Positions 8,290-17,420 are shown, counted from the stretch's first letter. The stretch: 64,000 bases of DNA from JAWLHU01 sp041690255 (GCA_041690255.1 JAWLHU010000002.1:1-64000); one strand, 5' to 3'. Numbers and translations: made by a program. The notes: a model not told the origin generated them from the sequence alone.

Positions 8290-9360
8290 GTGATCGACCT
8301 GAATGACACCGCTGCTGTTCGCTCGCACGACACCCTTCACATGTTCGATCTGACCATTGCCTATCCGCAGCAGTTTCAGGAAGGGCTCGCCCTCGGCATG
8401 AACTTCCCCCTGCCGCCCCGTCCCGAGCGGGTGGATGAGGTGGTCCTCTTAGGTACCGGCGGCGGGTCAGCCGCCAGCGCCAACCTGCTCCGCTCCTACC
8501 TCTTTGACCGGTGCAGCGTCCCGATCATCTCCGTGCAGGGGTATAATGCCCCGGCCTATGTGGATCAGCATTCGATCGTCATCGCGATAAGCCACTCGGG
8601 CAAGACCGAGGAGATCAACAGCAGCGCTGCCCAGGCGATCGCCAGAGGGGCTACCGTGCTCGGCCTCGGCGCCGGCGGCAGGCTGAAGGAGAACCTGACG
8701 AGCGCAGGCAGGCCCTACCTGGAGGTCCCGGGCGGCTTCATGCCCCGGATCGCCGTGGGCTACATAATGATGCCGATCCTCGCCCTGCTGAACCGCTGGG
8801 GTCTGGCGCCGGACTTCCAATCCGAGTTCGATGCAGCCACGGCCGCGATGCCCGATCTGGTCGACCGTTACCGCCCCGAGACGCCGGTCGCCGACGGCAA
8901 CGAGGCGAAGCGGCTCGCCAATGCGCTCGGGCCGCACATTCCGGTCATCTACGGCTTCGCCGACCACTATGACGCCGTCGCCTGGCGGATCAAGAACCAG
9001 TTGGGCGAGAACTCGAAGTACATGGCCTTCTGGAACACGATTCCCCATCTCCACCACGATGAAGCGGTGGGCTGGGATATGCAACCCGAACTCTGCCAAA
9101 CCCTCGGCTTCCTGCTCCTGCGGGACAGCGAGGCCGAGACGGGACAGATGGAGAAGCGCTGGAGCGCCACGACCGAGATCCTGACAGAGCGGATGGGCCG
9201 GGTGGAGACGGTCTGGGCGACCGGGGAGGGACGGCTGACCCGGATGCTCTCCCTCGTCATCCTGGGCGACTTCTTCACGATCTACATGGCGATCCGCAAG
9301 GGGGCCGATCCCACCCCGGTGGCGATCATTGACCTCTTCAAGCAAAAGGTTGGGCAGTAG
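8290..9360 (+). CDS. SIS-domain sugar-phosphate isomerase (Pgi/Pmi type)
   Basis: A 356-aa cytoplasmic protein with two SIS domains, closest in layout to bifunctional phosphoglucose/phosphomannose isomerases. It has the phosphosugar-binding GTGGGSAAS near residue 58, the loop SHSGKTEE, then a C-terminal domain containing NQLGENSKYMAFWN and the conserved LHHDE catalytic stretch. It is likely to interconvert fructose-6-phosphate with glucose- or mannose-6-phosphate. The start GTG 8290 follows AAGGAGGG. It lies 17 bases downstream of the aldolase and 2 bases upstream of the ROK kinase, within one operon that feeds imported hexose into glycolysis. Confidence 0.85.
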   Translation: MIDLNDTAAVRSHDTLHMFDLTIAYPQQFQEGLALGMNFPLPPRPERVDEVVLLGTGGGSAASANLLRSYLFDRCSVPIISVQGYNAPAYVDQHSIVIAISHSGKTEEINSSAAQAIARGATVLGLGAGGRLKENLTSAGRPYLEVPGGFMPRIAVGYIMMPILALLNRWGLAPDFQSEFDAATAAMPDLVDRYRPETPVADGNEAKRLANALGPHIPVIYGFADHYDAVAWRIKNQLGENSKYMAFWNTIPHLHHDEAVGWDMQPELCQTLGFLLLRDSEAETGQMEKRWSATTEILTERMGRVETVWATGEGRLTRMLSLVILGDFFTIYMAIRKGADPTPVAIIDLFKQKVGQ

Positions 9361-9362
9361 CC

Positions 9363-10289
9363 GTGGCGGAGCGTTGTGCCATCGGGTTGGATGTGGGCGG
9401 CACAAAGATCAGCGCCGGCCTGGTCGACAGCCAGGGAGGCGTTCTCCAGACCCTCCGAGTTCCGACCCCAGTAGATGGGGGGGCGGCCACGATCTTCCAG
9501 GCGATGCGTGCGCTGATCGACCGGCTGCTCACGGCGGCCGGGGGGCGTGAACTGGTCGGTATCGGCCTGGGGATGCCCGGGTTGATCGACCGGGCTCGGG
9601 GCCTCTCAGTTCAGAGCCCGAACACGGGCTGGCGGAACGTGCCGGTGCTGGCCCAGTTCGCCGACTACGGCCTTCCGCTGGAGATGGAGAACGACACCCG
9701 CTGCCATGCGGTCGGGGAACTCCACTTCGGCGCCGGGCGAGGGATATCGGACTTCGTGCTGCTCACCCTGGGTACGGGCATCGGCTCCGGTGTCGTGCTG
9801 AACGGCCAGCTCTTCCAGGGTGGAAGCGGCCGGCCGGGGGAGATCGGCCACGTGACCGTGGAGCCGGACGGTCCCCTGTGTGGATGCGGCAAGCGTGGCT
9901 GCCTGGAGGCGGTGGCGGGGGGTAGGGCGGTTGGCCGGCGGGCCCGGGAGATGGGGATCGCCGCCGACACCCGGGAACTCTTCGCCAGGGCCGCAGCCGG
10001 CGAGAGCCCGGCGGCCGCCCTCGTCGATCGGGTCGCCTGGGAGCTGGGGCTCGGGATTAGCTACATGGCCAACCTGTTTAATCCCAGGCGGGTGATCATC
10101 GGCGGAGGGATGGCGGAGGCGGGCGACCAGCTCTTCGAGCCCATGCGCCGTTATGCGCTGGAGCTGACCATGCCGGGTATCCGGGAGACCTACGAGATCG
10201 TCCCGGCGGCCCTGCACGAGGAGGCCGGGGTGGTAGGGGCGGCGGCGCTCCTGCCAGGCCTGACCGCCCACCAGCGAAAGGGGGCCTGA
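9363..10289 (+). CDS. ROK-family sugar kinase (glucokinase-like)
   Basis: A 308-aa ROK kinase with N-terminal GLDVGGTKISAGLVD (phosphate-binding), the sugar-binding ENDTRCHAVGE, LGTGIGSGVV, EIGHVTVEPDG, and the ROK zinc-binding motif CGCGKRGCLEA. It phosphorylates a hexose, most probably glucose, at O6 with ATP. The GTG start sits 2 bases after the isomerase stop, so translation is coupled. With the Mgl importer downstream it would trap imported glucose; a different hexose is possible because ROK specificity is not readable here. Confidence 0.87.
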   Translation: MAERCAIGLDVGGTKISAGLVDSQGGVLQTLRVPTPVDGGAATIFQAMRALIDRLLTAAGGRELVGIGLGMPGLIDRARGLSVQSPNTGWRNVPVLAQFADYGLPLEMENDTRCHAVGELHFGAGRGISDFVLLTLGTGIGSGVVLNGQLFQGGSGRPGEIGHVTVEPDGPLCGCGKRGCLEAVAGGRAVGRRAREMGIAADTRELFARAAAGESPAAALVDRVAWELGLGISYMANLFNPRRVIIGGGMAEAGDQLFEPMRRYALELTMPGIRETYEIVPAALHEEAGVVGAAALLPGLTAHQRKGA

Positions 10290-10291
10290 CC

Positions 10292-11233
10292 GTGGTCCAT
10301 GCGGCGCTGACCGTCGCCCTGAACGCTGCGGTCGATACGACATACATAATCAAGCGCCTTCAGACCGGCGCCATCCATACCGTACAGACGGTGAACCGGG
10401 TGGCGGGCGGGAAGGCGAATAACGTGGCCCGAGTGCTGCACCTGCTGGGCGTGAACACGCTGGCGACCGGCTTCGCCGGTAGCCATGCGGGAGCCTTCAT
10501 AAAAGAAGACCTGGAGCGGCTCGGGATCGCGGCCGACTTCGAGTGGATCGACGGTGAGAACCGGACCTGCCTGGTCCTGGTCGACCAGGAGGGTGGGAGC
10601 CTGACCGAGATCCGGGAGCCCGGCCCGGTGATCAGCGCCGGAGAGGCGGAACGGTTCATCGATCGCTTCATCCGGCTGGCATCGGGAGCCCGGGCGGTGG
10701 TCCTCTCGGGCTCGCTGCCACCGGGGCTGCCCCCCGACTACTACGCCCGGTTGATCCGCATCAGCCGGGGGGCCGGTGGCTTCGTGGCCCTGGACGGCAG
10801 CGGAGAGGCCCTGCGCCAGGCACTGCCGGCTGGGCCGGATCTGGTCAAGCCCAACCGGGAGGAGCTGGCCGCCTGGGCGGGCCGTGCGCTGAGTGATCAC
10901 GCGGACCTGCTGGACGCAGCCCGGCTGATGCGGTCGCACGGCGCCCGAGCCGTCGCCGTCTCCCTCGGCCAGGACGGCCTCCTCTACACCGGCCCCGATG
11001 GGACCTGGCAGTGCCAGCCACCACCGGTTGCCCTGCGCAACTCGGTCGGCAGCGGTGACTCCCTGGTGGCCGGGATTCTGGCCGGCCGTCTGACGGGCCG
11101 TTCGATCGATGAGACCCTCCGTCTCGGGGTGGCCTGCGGCACGGCCAACGCCATGACCGATGCGGTCGCCTCCCCGGAGCTGGCTGATCTGGACCGGCTG
11201 ATGCCGGCGATCAAACTGACCCGGCTCTCATGA
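10292..11233 (+). CDS. PfkB-family kinase (1-phosphofructokinase/tagatose-6-P kinase type)
   Basis: A 313-aa ribokinase-fold kinase of the FruK/LacC branch: N-terminal TVALNAAVD, the substrate loop GGKANNVARVLHLLG, LSGSLPPGLP, and the catalytic NSVGSGDSLVAGIL near residue 250, which contains the Asp base. It would phosphorylate a ketose phosphate to the bisphosphate used by the aldolase at the head of this operon. The GTG start is 2 bases after the ROK stop. The pairing with a class II aldolase suggests tagatose-6-phosphate or fructose-1-/6-phosphate as substrate. Confidence 0.87.
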   Translation: MVHAALTVALNAAVDTTYIIKRLQTGAIHTVQTVNRVAGGKANNVARVLHLLGVNTLATGFAGSHAGAFIKEDLERLGIAADFEWIDGENRTCLVLVDQEGGSLTEIREPGPVISAGEAERFIDRFIRLASGARAVVLSGSLPPGLPPDYYARLIRISRGAGGFVALDGSGEALRQALPAGPDLVKPNREELAAWAGRALSDHADLLDAARLMRSHGARAVAVSLGQDGLLYTGPDGTWQCQPPPVALRNSVGSGDSLVAGILAGRLTGRSIDETLRLGVACGTANAMTDAVASPELADLDRLMPAIKLTRLS

Positions 11234-11351
11234 AGAGAACAAGTTTCCCCGATCCCACCCGCGTGGGGCCGGTGAATGGCCTACCCTTGACTCAGTGTCG
11301 GTCTGTTCAGGTTCAGAACGTCCAGTTCCAACACGTGAAGGGGGAAGACTT

Positions 11352-12371
11352 GTGAAAAAGCTCCTGGCACTCCTGATGGCATCCACCTTGCTCCTGGCTG
11401 CCTGCGGCGGCGCTGGCTCCTCGGGTTCCGGCTCCAAGCCCAACATCGGTGTGACGATCTACAAGTACGATGACAACTTCATGTCCTTCGTCCGCCGGGC
11501 CATCGAGAAGAACAGTGACAAGGCCGAGCTCTCCATGAATGATTCCCAGAACGATCAGGGCAAGCAGAACGAGCAGGTCGACACCATGATCTCCAAGGGC
11601 GTCAAGGCGCTGGCGATCAACCTGGTCAACCCGCAGGGCGCTGCGACGATCATCGCCAAGGCGAAGGCGGCCAATCTCCCGGTCATCTTCTTCAACAAGG
11701 AACCATCTGCCGAGGATATGAAGAGCTATGATAAGGCCTGGTACGTGGGCACCACCTCCTCGGAGTCGGGTGTCATGCAGGGCCAGATGATCGTGGACGC
11801 CTGGAAGGCCAACAAGGGCTGGGACAAGAACGGCGACGGCAAGATTCAGTACGTCATGCTGAAGGGTGAGCCGGGCCATCCGGACGCCGAGGCCCGCACC
11901 AAGTACTCCATTGAGACGGTCACCAAGGCCGGCATCGGCGTGGAGAAGCTCGAGGAGCAGACCGGCATGTGGGACTCGGTGAAGGGTAAGGAACTGCTTG
12001 ACGCCTGGCTGGCGAAGCACGGCGACAAGATCGAGTTCGTCGTGGCGAACAACGACGCCATGGCCCTCGGCGCTATTCAGTCCCTGAAGGCGAACGGCTA
12101 CTTCACCGGCGGCAAGTTCATGCCGGTCGTGGGCGTTGACGCCATTCCCGACGCCCTGACCCAGATTAAGGAGGGGACCCTGGTCGGTTCCGTCTTGAAC
12201 GACGCCAAGAACCAGGGCCAGGCCACCTTCGACCTCGCCTACAACGTGGCGATGGGCAAGCAGCCGGCCGAGGGCACCAGCTGGAAGATCGGCGATGACA
12301 AGGCCGTCCGCGTCCCCTACGTCGCTATTACCAAGGATAACCTGAAGGTCGCCGAAGAGGCGTATAAGTAG
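11352..12371 (+). CDS. mglB: Galactose/glucose ABC transporter substrate-binding lipoprotein
   Basis: A 339-aa MglB-like binding protein. It starts with a lipoprotein signal peptide (VKKLLALLMASTLLLAAC; lipobox LLAAC), then a periplasmic-binding-protein type I fold with IGVTIYKYDDNFMSF, an EF-hand-like loop KNGDGKIQYV (calcium site of MglB), and VVANNDAMALGA. It captures D-galactose or D-glucose for the MglA/MglC transporter encoded next. Start GTG 11352 follows AAGGGGGAAGAC. It is separated from mglA by 178 bases carrying three hairpins, consistent with the binding protein being made in excess. Confidence 0.92.
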   Translation: MKKLLALLMASTLLLAACGGAGSSGSGSKPNIGVTIYKYDDNFMSFVRRAIEKNSDKAELSMNDSQNDQGKQNEQVDTMISKGVKALAINLVNPQGAATIIAKAKAANLPVIFFNKEPSAEDMKSYDKAWYVGTTSSESGVMQGQMIVDAWKANKGWDKNGDGKIQYVMLKGEPGHPDAEARTKYSIETVTKAGIGVEKLEEQTGMWDSVKGKELLDAWLAKHGDKIEFVVANNDAMALGAIQSLKANGYFTGGKFMPVVGVDAIPDALTQIKEGTLVGSVLNDAKNQGQATFDLAYNVAMGKQPAEGTSWKIGDDKAVRVPYVAITKDNLKVAEEAYK

Positions 12372-12549
12372 GCATGACGGCCCCTGCCCGGATAGCCCGT
12401 GAGGGTCACGGGAGTAGCGCAAACGCTCCCGTGCATCCGATCCGGTAGGCGGTGGAGGGGTGGGAGGAGGGCGACAGCCATCCTCCCACTTGGAAATATC
12501 AGTCGAGGTGCACCGGTGTGCACCTCGACCGCGCAAGGAGATGGTGCGC
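12372..12549 (+). promoter_or_regulatory. Three-hairpin mglB-mglA intercistronic region
   Basis: Three strong inverted repeats occur in succession: CACGGGAG (12407-12414) / CTCCCGTG (12426-12433); GTGGGAGGA (12460-12468) / TCCTCCCAC (12481-12489); and a perfect 12-bp stem GTCGAGGTGCAC (12502-12513) / GTGCACCTCGAC (12518-12529) with a 4-base loop. The last one ends 5 bases before the mglA SD. None has a T-run. They would protect the mglB 3' end, dampen mglA translation, or both. Confidence 0.7.
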
Positions 12550-14055
12550 ATGACGAACGCTCATCCCTATCTGCTGGAGATGCTCTCCATCTCCAAGGAG
12601 TTCCCGGGGGTCAAGGCGCTGGACGATGTCTCGCTGCGGGTGCGGGCCGGAACGGTCCACGCCCTCATGGGCGAGAACGGGGCCGGAAAGTCGACCCTTA
12701 TGAAGTGCCTCTTCGGCATCTACCACGCCGATGCGGGCGAGATCCGGCTGGACGGGCAGAAGGTCCACTTCGCCGACGCCAAGCAGGCGCTCGACCACGG
12801 CGTCTCCATGGTGCACCAGGAGCTGAACCAGGTGCGCCAGCGGGACGTCATGGAGAACATCTGGCTGGGCCGCTTCCCCATGAAAGGTCCCTTCGTGGAC
12901 CACAAGAAGATGTACGAAGAGACCCTGCACATCTTCAAGGACCTGGATATCGACATCGACCCACGGGAGCAGCTGGCCCGACTCTCGGTCTCCCAGAAGC
13001 AGATGGTCGAGATCGCCAAGGCGGTCTCCTACAACTCGAAGATCGTCGTCATGGATGAACCGACCTCATCGCTGACCGAGCGGGAGGTGGAGCACCTTTT
13101 CCGGATCATCGGCGTGCTGCGGGAGAAGGGGTGCGGGATCATCTATATCTCCCACAAGATGGAGGAGATCCTCCGCATTGCCGATGAAGTGACGATCATG
13201 CGCGATGGTAAATGGATCGAGACCAAGCCATCGCAGGAACTGACGACCGATGAGATCATCCGGCTGATGGTCGGCCGCGACCTTTCCCACCGGTTCCCCC
13301 CGAAGGAGAACGAGCCGGGCGAGGTGGTCCTGAAGGTCGAAGGGCTGACCGCCGTAGCGGAGCGCTCGATCAAGGACGTCTCCTTTGATCTGCGCAAGGG
13401 CGAGATCCTCGGCGTGGCCGGCCTGGTTGGCTCCAAGCGGACCGACATCCTGGAGTCGCTGTTCGGCATGCGCCGGGTTCAGGCAGGCAAGGTCATCCTC
13501 CGCGGGAAGGCGGTGCAGCCCCATTCGCCGGAGGAGGCCATGGAGTTGGGCTTCTCGCTGGTCACGGAAGAACGCCGGGCCACGGGAATCTTCCCCATGC
13601 TCTCGGTCAGTTTCAACGCCCTGATGGCGAACGTAAAGCGCTATGTCCGCTTCATCGGCCTGCTAGATGAGCGCCGGGCCGCATCGGACACGGATTGGGT
13701 GATCAACTCCCTGCGGGTCAAAACCCCATCGCACAAAACGCCGATGGCGAGCCTCTCCGGCGGGAACCAGCAGAAGGTGATCCTGGGTCGCTGGCTCCTC
13801 ACCAAACCTGAGATCATGATGATGGATGAGCCCACCCGAGGCATTGATGTCGGCGCCAAATATGAGATCTACCAGCTGATGATCCAGTTGGCGAAAGAGG
13901 GCAAGGGGATCATTATGGTCTCCTCGGAGATGCCTGAGTTGCTTGGGGTGACGGACCGGATCCTGGTCATGAGCAACGGGCGGGTCGCCGGGATTCTACA
14001 GACGAGCGAGGCGACTCAGGAAGAGATCCTCCGCCTGGCCGCCAAGTACCTGTAA
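12550..14055 (+). CDS. mglA: Galactose/glucose ABC transporter ATP-binding protein
   Basis: A 501-aa protein with two fused ABC ATPase domains. The first has Walker A GENGAGKST, a signature region LSVSQKQMVEIAKAV and Walker B VVMDEPTSSL. The second has a degenerate Walker A (GLVGSKRTDIL), as is usual for MglA/RbsA, but a good signature LSGGNQQKVILGRWL and Walker B MMDEPTRGID. It drives sugar import with MglC. ATG 12550 is preferred over ATG 12541 because AAGGAG ends directly at 12540. The mglC start follows 16 bases after the stop. Confidence 0.93.
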   Translation: MTNAHPYLLEMLSISKEFPGVKALDDVSLRVRAGTVHALMGENGAGKSTLMKCLFGIYHADAGEIRLDGQKVHFADAKQALDHGVSMVHQELNQVRQRDVMENIWLGRFPMKGPFVDHKKMYEETLHIFKDLDIDIDPREQLARLSVSQKQMVEIAKAVSYNSKIVVMDEPTSSLTEREVEHLFRIIGVLREKGCGIIYISHKMEEILRIADEVTIMRDGKWIETKPSQELTTDEIIRLMVGRDLSHRFPPKENEPGEVVLKVEGLTAVAERSIKDVSFDLRKGEILGVAGLVGSKRTDILESLFGMRRVQAGKVILRGKAVQPHSPEEAMELGFSLVTEERRATGIFPMLSVSFNALMANVKRYVRFIGLLDERRAASDTDWVINSLRVKTPSHKTPMASLSGGNQQKVILGRWLLTKPEIMMMDEPTRGIDVGAKYEIYQLMIQLAKEGKGIIMVSSEMPELLGVTDRILVMSNGRVAGILQTSEATQEEILRLAAKYL

Positions 14056-14071
14056 GGAAGGGTGGAGAACC

Positions 14072-15097
14072 ATGAGCCTGAACACCCAGGTAGACCGCCG
14101 TCAGGTCAAGGCCGTCCTGGCCAATAACGTCATCTACATCATCCTGCTGGCGCTGCTGGTGGCGATTATCGTCATTGAGCCGGCCTTCGTCTCGATCATG
14201 AACCTGCGCAACATTCTCGCTCAGGCCTCTACCCGCACGATCATCGCCCTTGGTGTCTCCGGGATCCTGATCACCAACGGTACCGACCTCTCGGCGGGCC
14301 GCATTGTCGGCCTGACAGCCGTGGTCTCGGCCTCCATGCTCCAGGCGGTGGACTACGCCTACCGCATGTACCCCGACCTGCCGCAGCTGCCGGTCTATGT
14401 ACCGGTCCTGCTCTGCGTGGCGATCGGTGCCGTGATCGGCGTGGTGAACGGCGTGGCTGTGGCATCCTTCAAGGTCCCGCCCTTCGTGGCCACCCTGGGC
14501 ATGATGGTGATCATCTACGGCGTGACCTCGATCTACTTCGACCGCCCGCCCTACGGCGCCCAACCGATCGGCGGCCTGGACGAGAAATTCATGGAGTACG
14601 GGCAGGGGTACTTCTTCAAGGGCGATGCCGCTGTCCCCTACCTAGTGATCTATGCGATCATTACGGCCGTGGTCATGTGGTTCCTCTGGAACAAGACCCG
14701 GCTGGGCAAGAACATGTATGCGATCGGCGGCAACCCGGAGGCGGCGGTCGTCTCGGGCGTCAACGTGACCAGGACGCTCCTGGCGATCTATGCGATCGCC
14801 GGCGCCCTCTACGGCTTCGCCGGCACCCTGGAGGCAGCCCGCATTGGCAGTGCCACCAACAACACCGGCAACATGTACGAGCTGGACGCGATCGCTGCGG
14901 CGGTCGTGGGCGGCGTCTCGCTCTCCGGCGGCGTCGGCACGGTGCCGGGGATCGTGACTGGCGTGCTGATCTTCCAGGTGATCAACTATGGCCTGAATTT
15001 TATTGGCGTCAATCCGTATGTCCAGTACATCGTGAAGGGCCTGATCATCATCTCAGCGGTCGCGATCGATATGCGGAAGTACTCCAAGAAGAAGTAG
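14072..15097 (+). CDS. mglC: Galactose/glucose ABC transporter permease
   Basis: A 341-aa integral membrane protein with about ten hydrophobic segments and the branched family motifs of BPD_transp_2 permeases: GTDLSAGRIVGLTAV, ATLGMMVIIYG, and NMYAIGGNPEAAVVSGV (the ATPase-contacting EAA-like loop). It forms the membrane channel of the Mgl importer with MglA and receives sugar from MglB. ATG 14072 follows GGAAGGGTGGAGAACC. The GH1 gene starts 12 bases after its stop in the same operon. Confidence 0.93.
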   Translation: MSLNTQVDRRQVKAVLANNVIYIILLALLVAIIVIEPAFVSIMNLRNILAQASTRTIIALGVSGILITNGTDLSAGRIVGLTAVVSASMLQAVDYAYRMYPDLPQLPVYVPVLLCVAIGAVIGVVNGVAVASFKVPPFVATLGMMVIIYGVTSIYFDRPPYGAQPIGGLDEKFMEYGQGYFFKGDAAVPYLVIYAIITAVVMWFLWNKTRLGKNMYAIGGNPEAAVVSGVNVTRTLLAIYAIAGALYGFAGTLEAARIGSATNNTGNMYELDAIAAAVVGGVSLSGGVGTVPGIVTGVLIFQVINYGLNFIGVNPYVQYIVKGLIIISAVAIDMRKYSKKK

Positions 15098-15108
15098 GGG
15101 GCGTGTGG

Positions 15109-16443
15109 ATGAAGTTCCCCGATGGGTTCCTCTGGGGCGCCGCCACGGCGGCCTATCAGATCGAGGGGGCTGCCTGGGAGGATGGCCGGGGCGAGTCAAT
15201 TTGGGACCGATTCGCCCGCACTCCTGGCAATGTCTATCAGATGCAGAATGGCGATGTCGCCTGCGACCACTACCACCGGTTCCGGGAGGACGTCGCCCTC
15301 ATGAAGGAGCTGGGGCTCAAGTCCTACCGGTTCTCGATCGCCTGGCCGCGCATCTTCCCGAGCGGGGTGGGGCAGTCGAATACGAAGGGGGTCGACTTCT
15401 ACCGGCGCCTGGTGGATGAGCTTCAGCGGGCGGAGATCACGCCCATGGCGACGCTCTACCACTGGGACCTGCCGCAGGCCCTGCAGGATGCCGGGGGGTG
15501 GGAGAACCGGGTGACGGCCTACCGCTTTGCCGAGTACGCCGCCTATATGTACGAAGCCCTGGGCGACTCGATCCCCCACTGGATCACCCTGAATGAGCCC
15601 TGGTGCAGTGCCATGCTGGGGCATCTGACCGGCGAGATGGCCCCGGGCAAGAAGGACTGGCCGGCGGCGCTCGCTGCCTCGCACCATCTCCTGCTGGGGC
15701 ACGGCCTGGCGGTCCAGGCCTACCGGCAGAGCGGGCTGAAGGGGCAGGTCGGCATTACACTGATCTGCACCCTCTGCGAGCCGGCGACCGAGTCGCCCGG
15801 GGACAGGGCGGCGGCCCAGCGGCAGGATGGGTACGCCAATCGCTGGTTCCTGGACCCGGTCTTCTTCGGGACCTACCCGGCGGATATGGTCCAACTCTAT
15901 CGCGAGGCGATCCGGCCCGGGCTGCTCCAGCCGGGGGATCTGCGGGTGATGGGTGCGCCGGTCGACTTCCTGGGACTGAACTACTACTTCCGGAATCTCG
16001 TCGCCCATGATGATGATGGCGGGCTGCTGAAGACCCGGGTCGTGCCGGGGCCGGGGCCCAAGACCGACATGGGCTGGGAGATCTACCCGAATGGGCTGGA
16101 GTTGCTGCTGGGCCGCATCCACCAGGTGTATGGGGGTGTGCCGATCTACGTGACGGAGAGCGGCATGGCCCATCCGGATGTGGTCGCGCCGGATGGCCGG
16201 GTGGATGACCAGGCCCGGATTGACTATTTGCGGGCGCACTTCGCCGCGGCCCACCGGGCGATGGCCGCGGGGGTGAACCTGAAGGGCTACTTTATCTGGT
16301 CGGTCATCGACAACTTCGAGTGGGCGTTTGGCTACTCAAAGCGGTTCGGGCTGGTACACGTAGACTACGAGACGCAGCAGCGAACGCCGAAGGCGAGCGC
16401 CTACTGGTATCGGGACGTGATCCGGTCCGGTGAGTTGGGGTAG
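15109..16443 (+). CDS. GH1 beta-glucosidase/beta-galactosidase
   Basis: A 444-aa glycoside hydrolase family 1 enzyme of full length, beginning with the typical FPDGFLWGAATAAYQIEG and lacking a signal peptide, so it acts in the cytoplasm. The acid/base Glu lies in TLNEPW and the nucleophile Glu in YVTESG, with the sugar-binding HWDLPQ and DNFEWAFGYSKRFGL near the C-terminus. It splits short beta-glucosides or beta-galactosides into hexoses that the upstream kinases use. ATG 15109 is chosen on AGGGGG spacing (about 9 bases); a GTG at 15103 is in frame but too close. It is the last gene of the operon and is followed by a hairpin. Confidence 0.92.
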   Translation: MKFPDGFLWGAATAAYQIEGAAWEDGRGESIWDRFARTPGNVYQMQNGDVACDHYHRFREDVALMKELGLKSYRFSIAWPRIFPSGVGQSNTKGVDFYRRLVDELQRAEITPMATLYHWDLPQALQDAGGWENRVTAYRFAEYAAYMYEALGDSIPHWITLNEPWCSAMLGHLTGEMAPGKKDWPAALAASHHLLLGHGLAVQAYRQSGLKGQVGITLICTLCEPATESPGDRAAAQRQDGYANRWFLDPVFFGTYPADMVQLYREAIRPGLLQPGDLRVMGAPVDFLGLNYYFRNLVAHDDDGGLLKTRVVPGPGPKTDMGWEIYPNGLELLLGRIHQVYGGVPIYVTESGMAHPDVVAPDGRVDDQARIDYLRAHFAAAHRAMAAGVNLKGYFIWSVIDNFEWAFGYSKRFGLVHVDYETQQRTPKASAYWYRDVIRSGELG

Positions 16444-16453
16444 AAGTGGAGAA

Positions 16454-16484
16454 GGAGCGACCGGGGTATCTTCCCGGCCGCTCC
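16454..16484. terminator. Bidirectional terminator
   Basis: Inverted repeat GGAGCGACCGGG (16454-16465) / CCCGGCCGCTCC (16473-16484) with one mismatch, lying between the convergent GH1 gene and the minus-strand hypothetical gene. Confidence 0.6.
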
Positions 16485-16489
16485 TGGCT

Positions 16490-17098
16490 TTAGTTACTGC
16501 TCTGCTGCTCGTCTTTCTGCTGCTCGTCCTTCTGCTCCTCGTCCTCCTGTTCCTCGTCCTCCTTCTGCTTACGGGCGATGACCCGGACAAAGGAATCCTT
16601 GTGCCACCAGATCTTCACGCACGGGCCGTAGGCGGGGTCGTCGACTGGGTCCAGGTGCAACAACATACGGGTCCGGTTCGGGATCGTGACCTCCTTGAGA
16701 CGGAGGAGGCGGCGCAGGTTTGCATGGAAGGTGCGGCCGTCATCTTCCCACTCAAGGGCAAGGTTGGACTTGGTGGCCTTGGTGACCGGGATGCCGAGGA
16801 CCGCCATCGGCTCATCGTCAATGGGGGCGAGGTCCATCGCCGCCGGGAGGGGGGAGGGGAGCTTCCTCTTGACGGCTGTCTCCTTGACCGTGTCGCCACC
16901 CTCCAGGGTGCTAGTGGCCACGGTTCCCTTGTGGATCGTCATCTTCGAACCCTTTTCCGCGTTCGTCCGATCGGAGACCTTGCTCAGGTCGAGCAGCTTG
17001 GGTGCCGCTGGGGCGGCCTCGACGGGGCTGTCGGGGTGCACCACGTCGGTAATCTGCCCGTTTACCACCGATTGGGAAACCTGGGCCTCATCTGCCAT
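16490..17098 (-). CDS. Hypothetical protein with acidic Gln-rich tail
   Basis: A 202-aa soluble protein that I do not recognise. The N-terminal 35 residues (beginning MADEAQVSQSVVNGQ) are followed by an Ala/Pro linker, a lysine-rich middle and a mixed alpha/beta-looking segment (residues 100-170, with NLALEWEDDGRTFHANLRRLL and KIWWHKDSFVRVI). The last 30 residues are repeats of Gln, Lys, Glu and Asp. No catalytic motif or membrane segment is visible. ATG 17098 has GAGAGGAGAA upstream. It is monocistronic, with a shared terminator at its 3' end. Confidence 0.75.
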   Translation of the reverse strand: MADEAQVSQSVVNGQITDVVHPDSPVEAAPAAPKLLDLSKVSDRTNAEKGSKMTIHKGTVATSTLEGGDTVKETAVKRKLPSPLPAAMDLAPIDDEPMAVLGIPVTKATKSNLALEWEDDGRTFHANLRRLLRLKEVTIPNRTRMLLHLDPVDDPAYGPCVKIWWHKDSFVRVIARKQKEDEEQEDEEQKDEQQKDEQQSSN

Positions 17099-17220
17099 GC
17101 GCGTTCTCCTCTCTTACTTGGCCGTGGGTCGATCGCCACAATCCGATTATAGCCTGAGTTGGATTAAGTTGGGAATAGGACCAGATTCCTATATGTGGTA
17201 GGAACCGAGGCCCATGTCAC
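17099..17220. other. Intergenic DNA before the repeat array
   Basis: Short spacer holding the 5' region of the minus-strand hypothetical gene. On the minus strand TTAACTTAATCC-like and TATAATC sequences near 17145-17170 may be its promoter. Nothing else is seen. Confidence 0.35.
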
Positions 17221-17420
17221 TGGACTGCAACGGACTGCGACGGACTGCGACGGACTGCATCGGACTGCATCGGACTGCAACGGACTGCATCGGACTGCAT
17301 CGGACTGCATCGGACTGCATCGGACTGCATCGGACTGCATCGGACTGCATTGGACTGCATCGGACTGCGACGGACTGGGACAGACTGCAACGGACTGGGA
17401 CAGACTGCAACGGACTGCGT
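17221..17420. repeat. Twenty 10-bp tandem repeats
   Basis: Exactly twenty consecutive decamers with consensus CGGACTGCAT and no spacer. Nine copies are identical (17251-17270, 17281-17350) and the outer copies diverge (CGGACTGCGA, CGGACTGGGA, CAGACTGCAA). The unit contains no stop in any frame on either strand, so all six frames are open across it, and one plus frame (from an ATG at 17214) runs unbroken into the cupin gene. The 10-bp period is close to one helical turn, so a phased protein-binding array is possible; slippage-driven length variation is also likely. Confidence 0.95.

Noticed and set aside
17221..17420. CRISPR array
   Set aside because: The units are directly adjacent 10-mers with no unique spacers, and no cas genes lie nearby.
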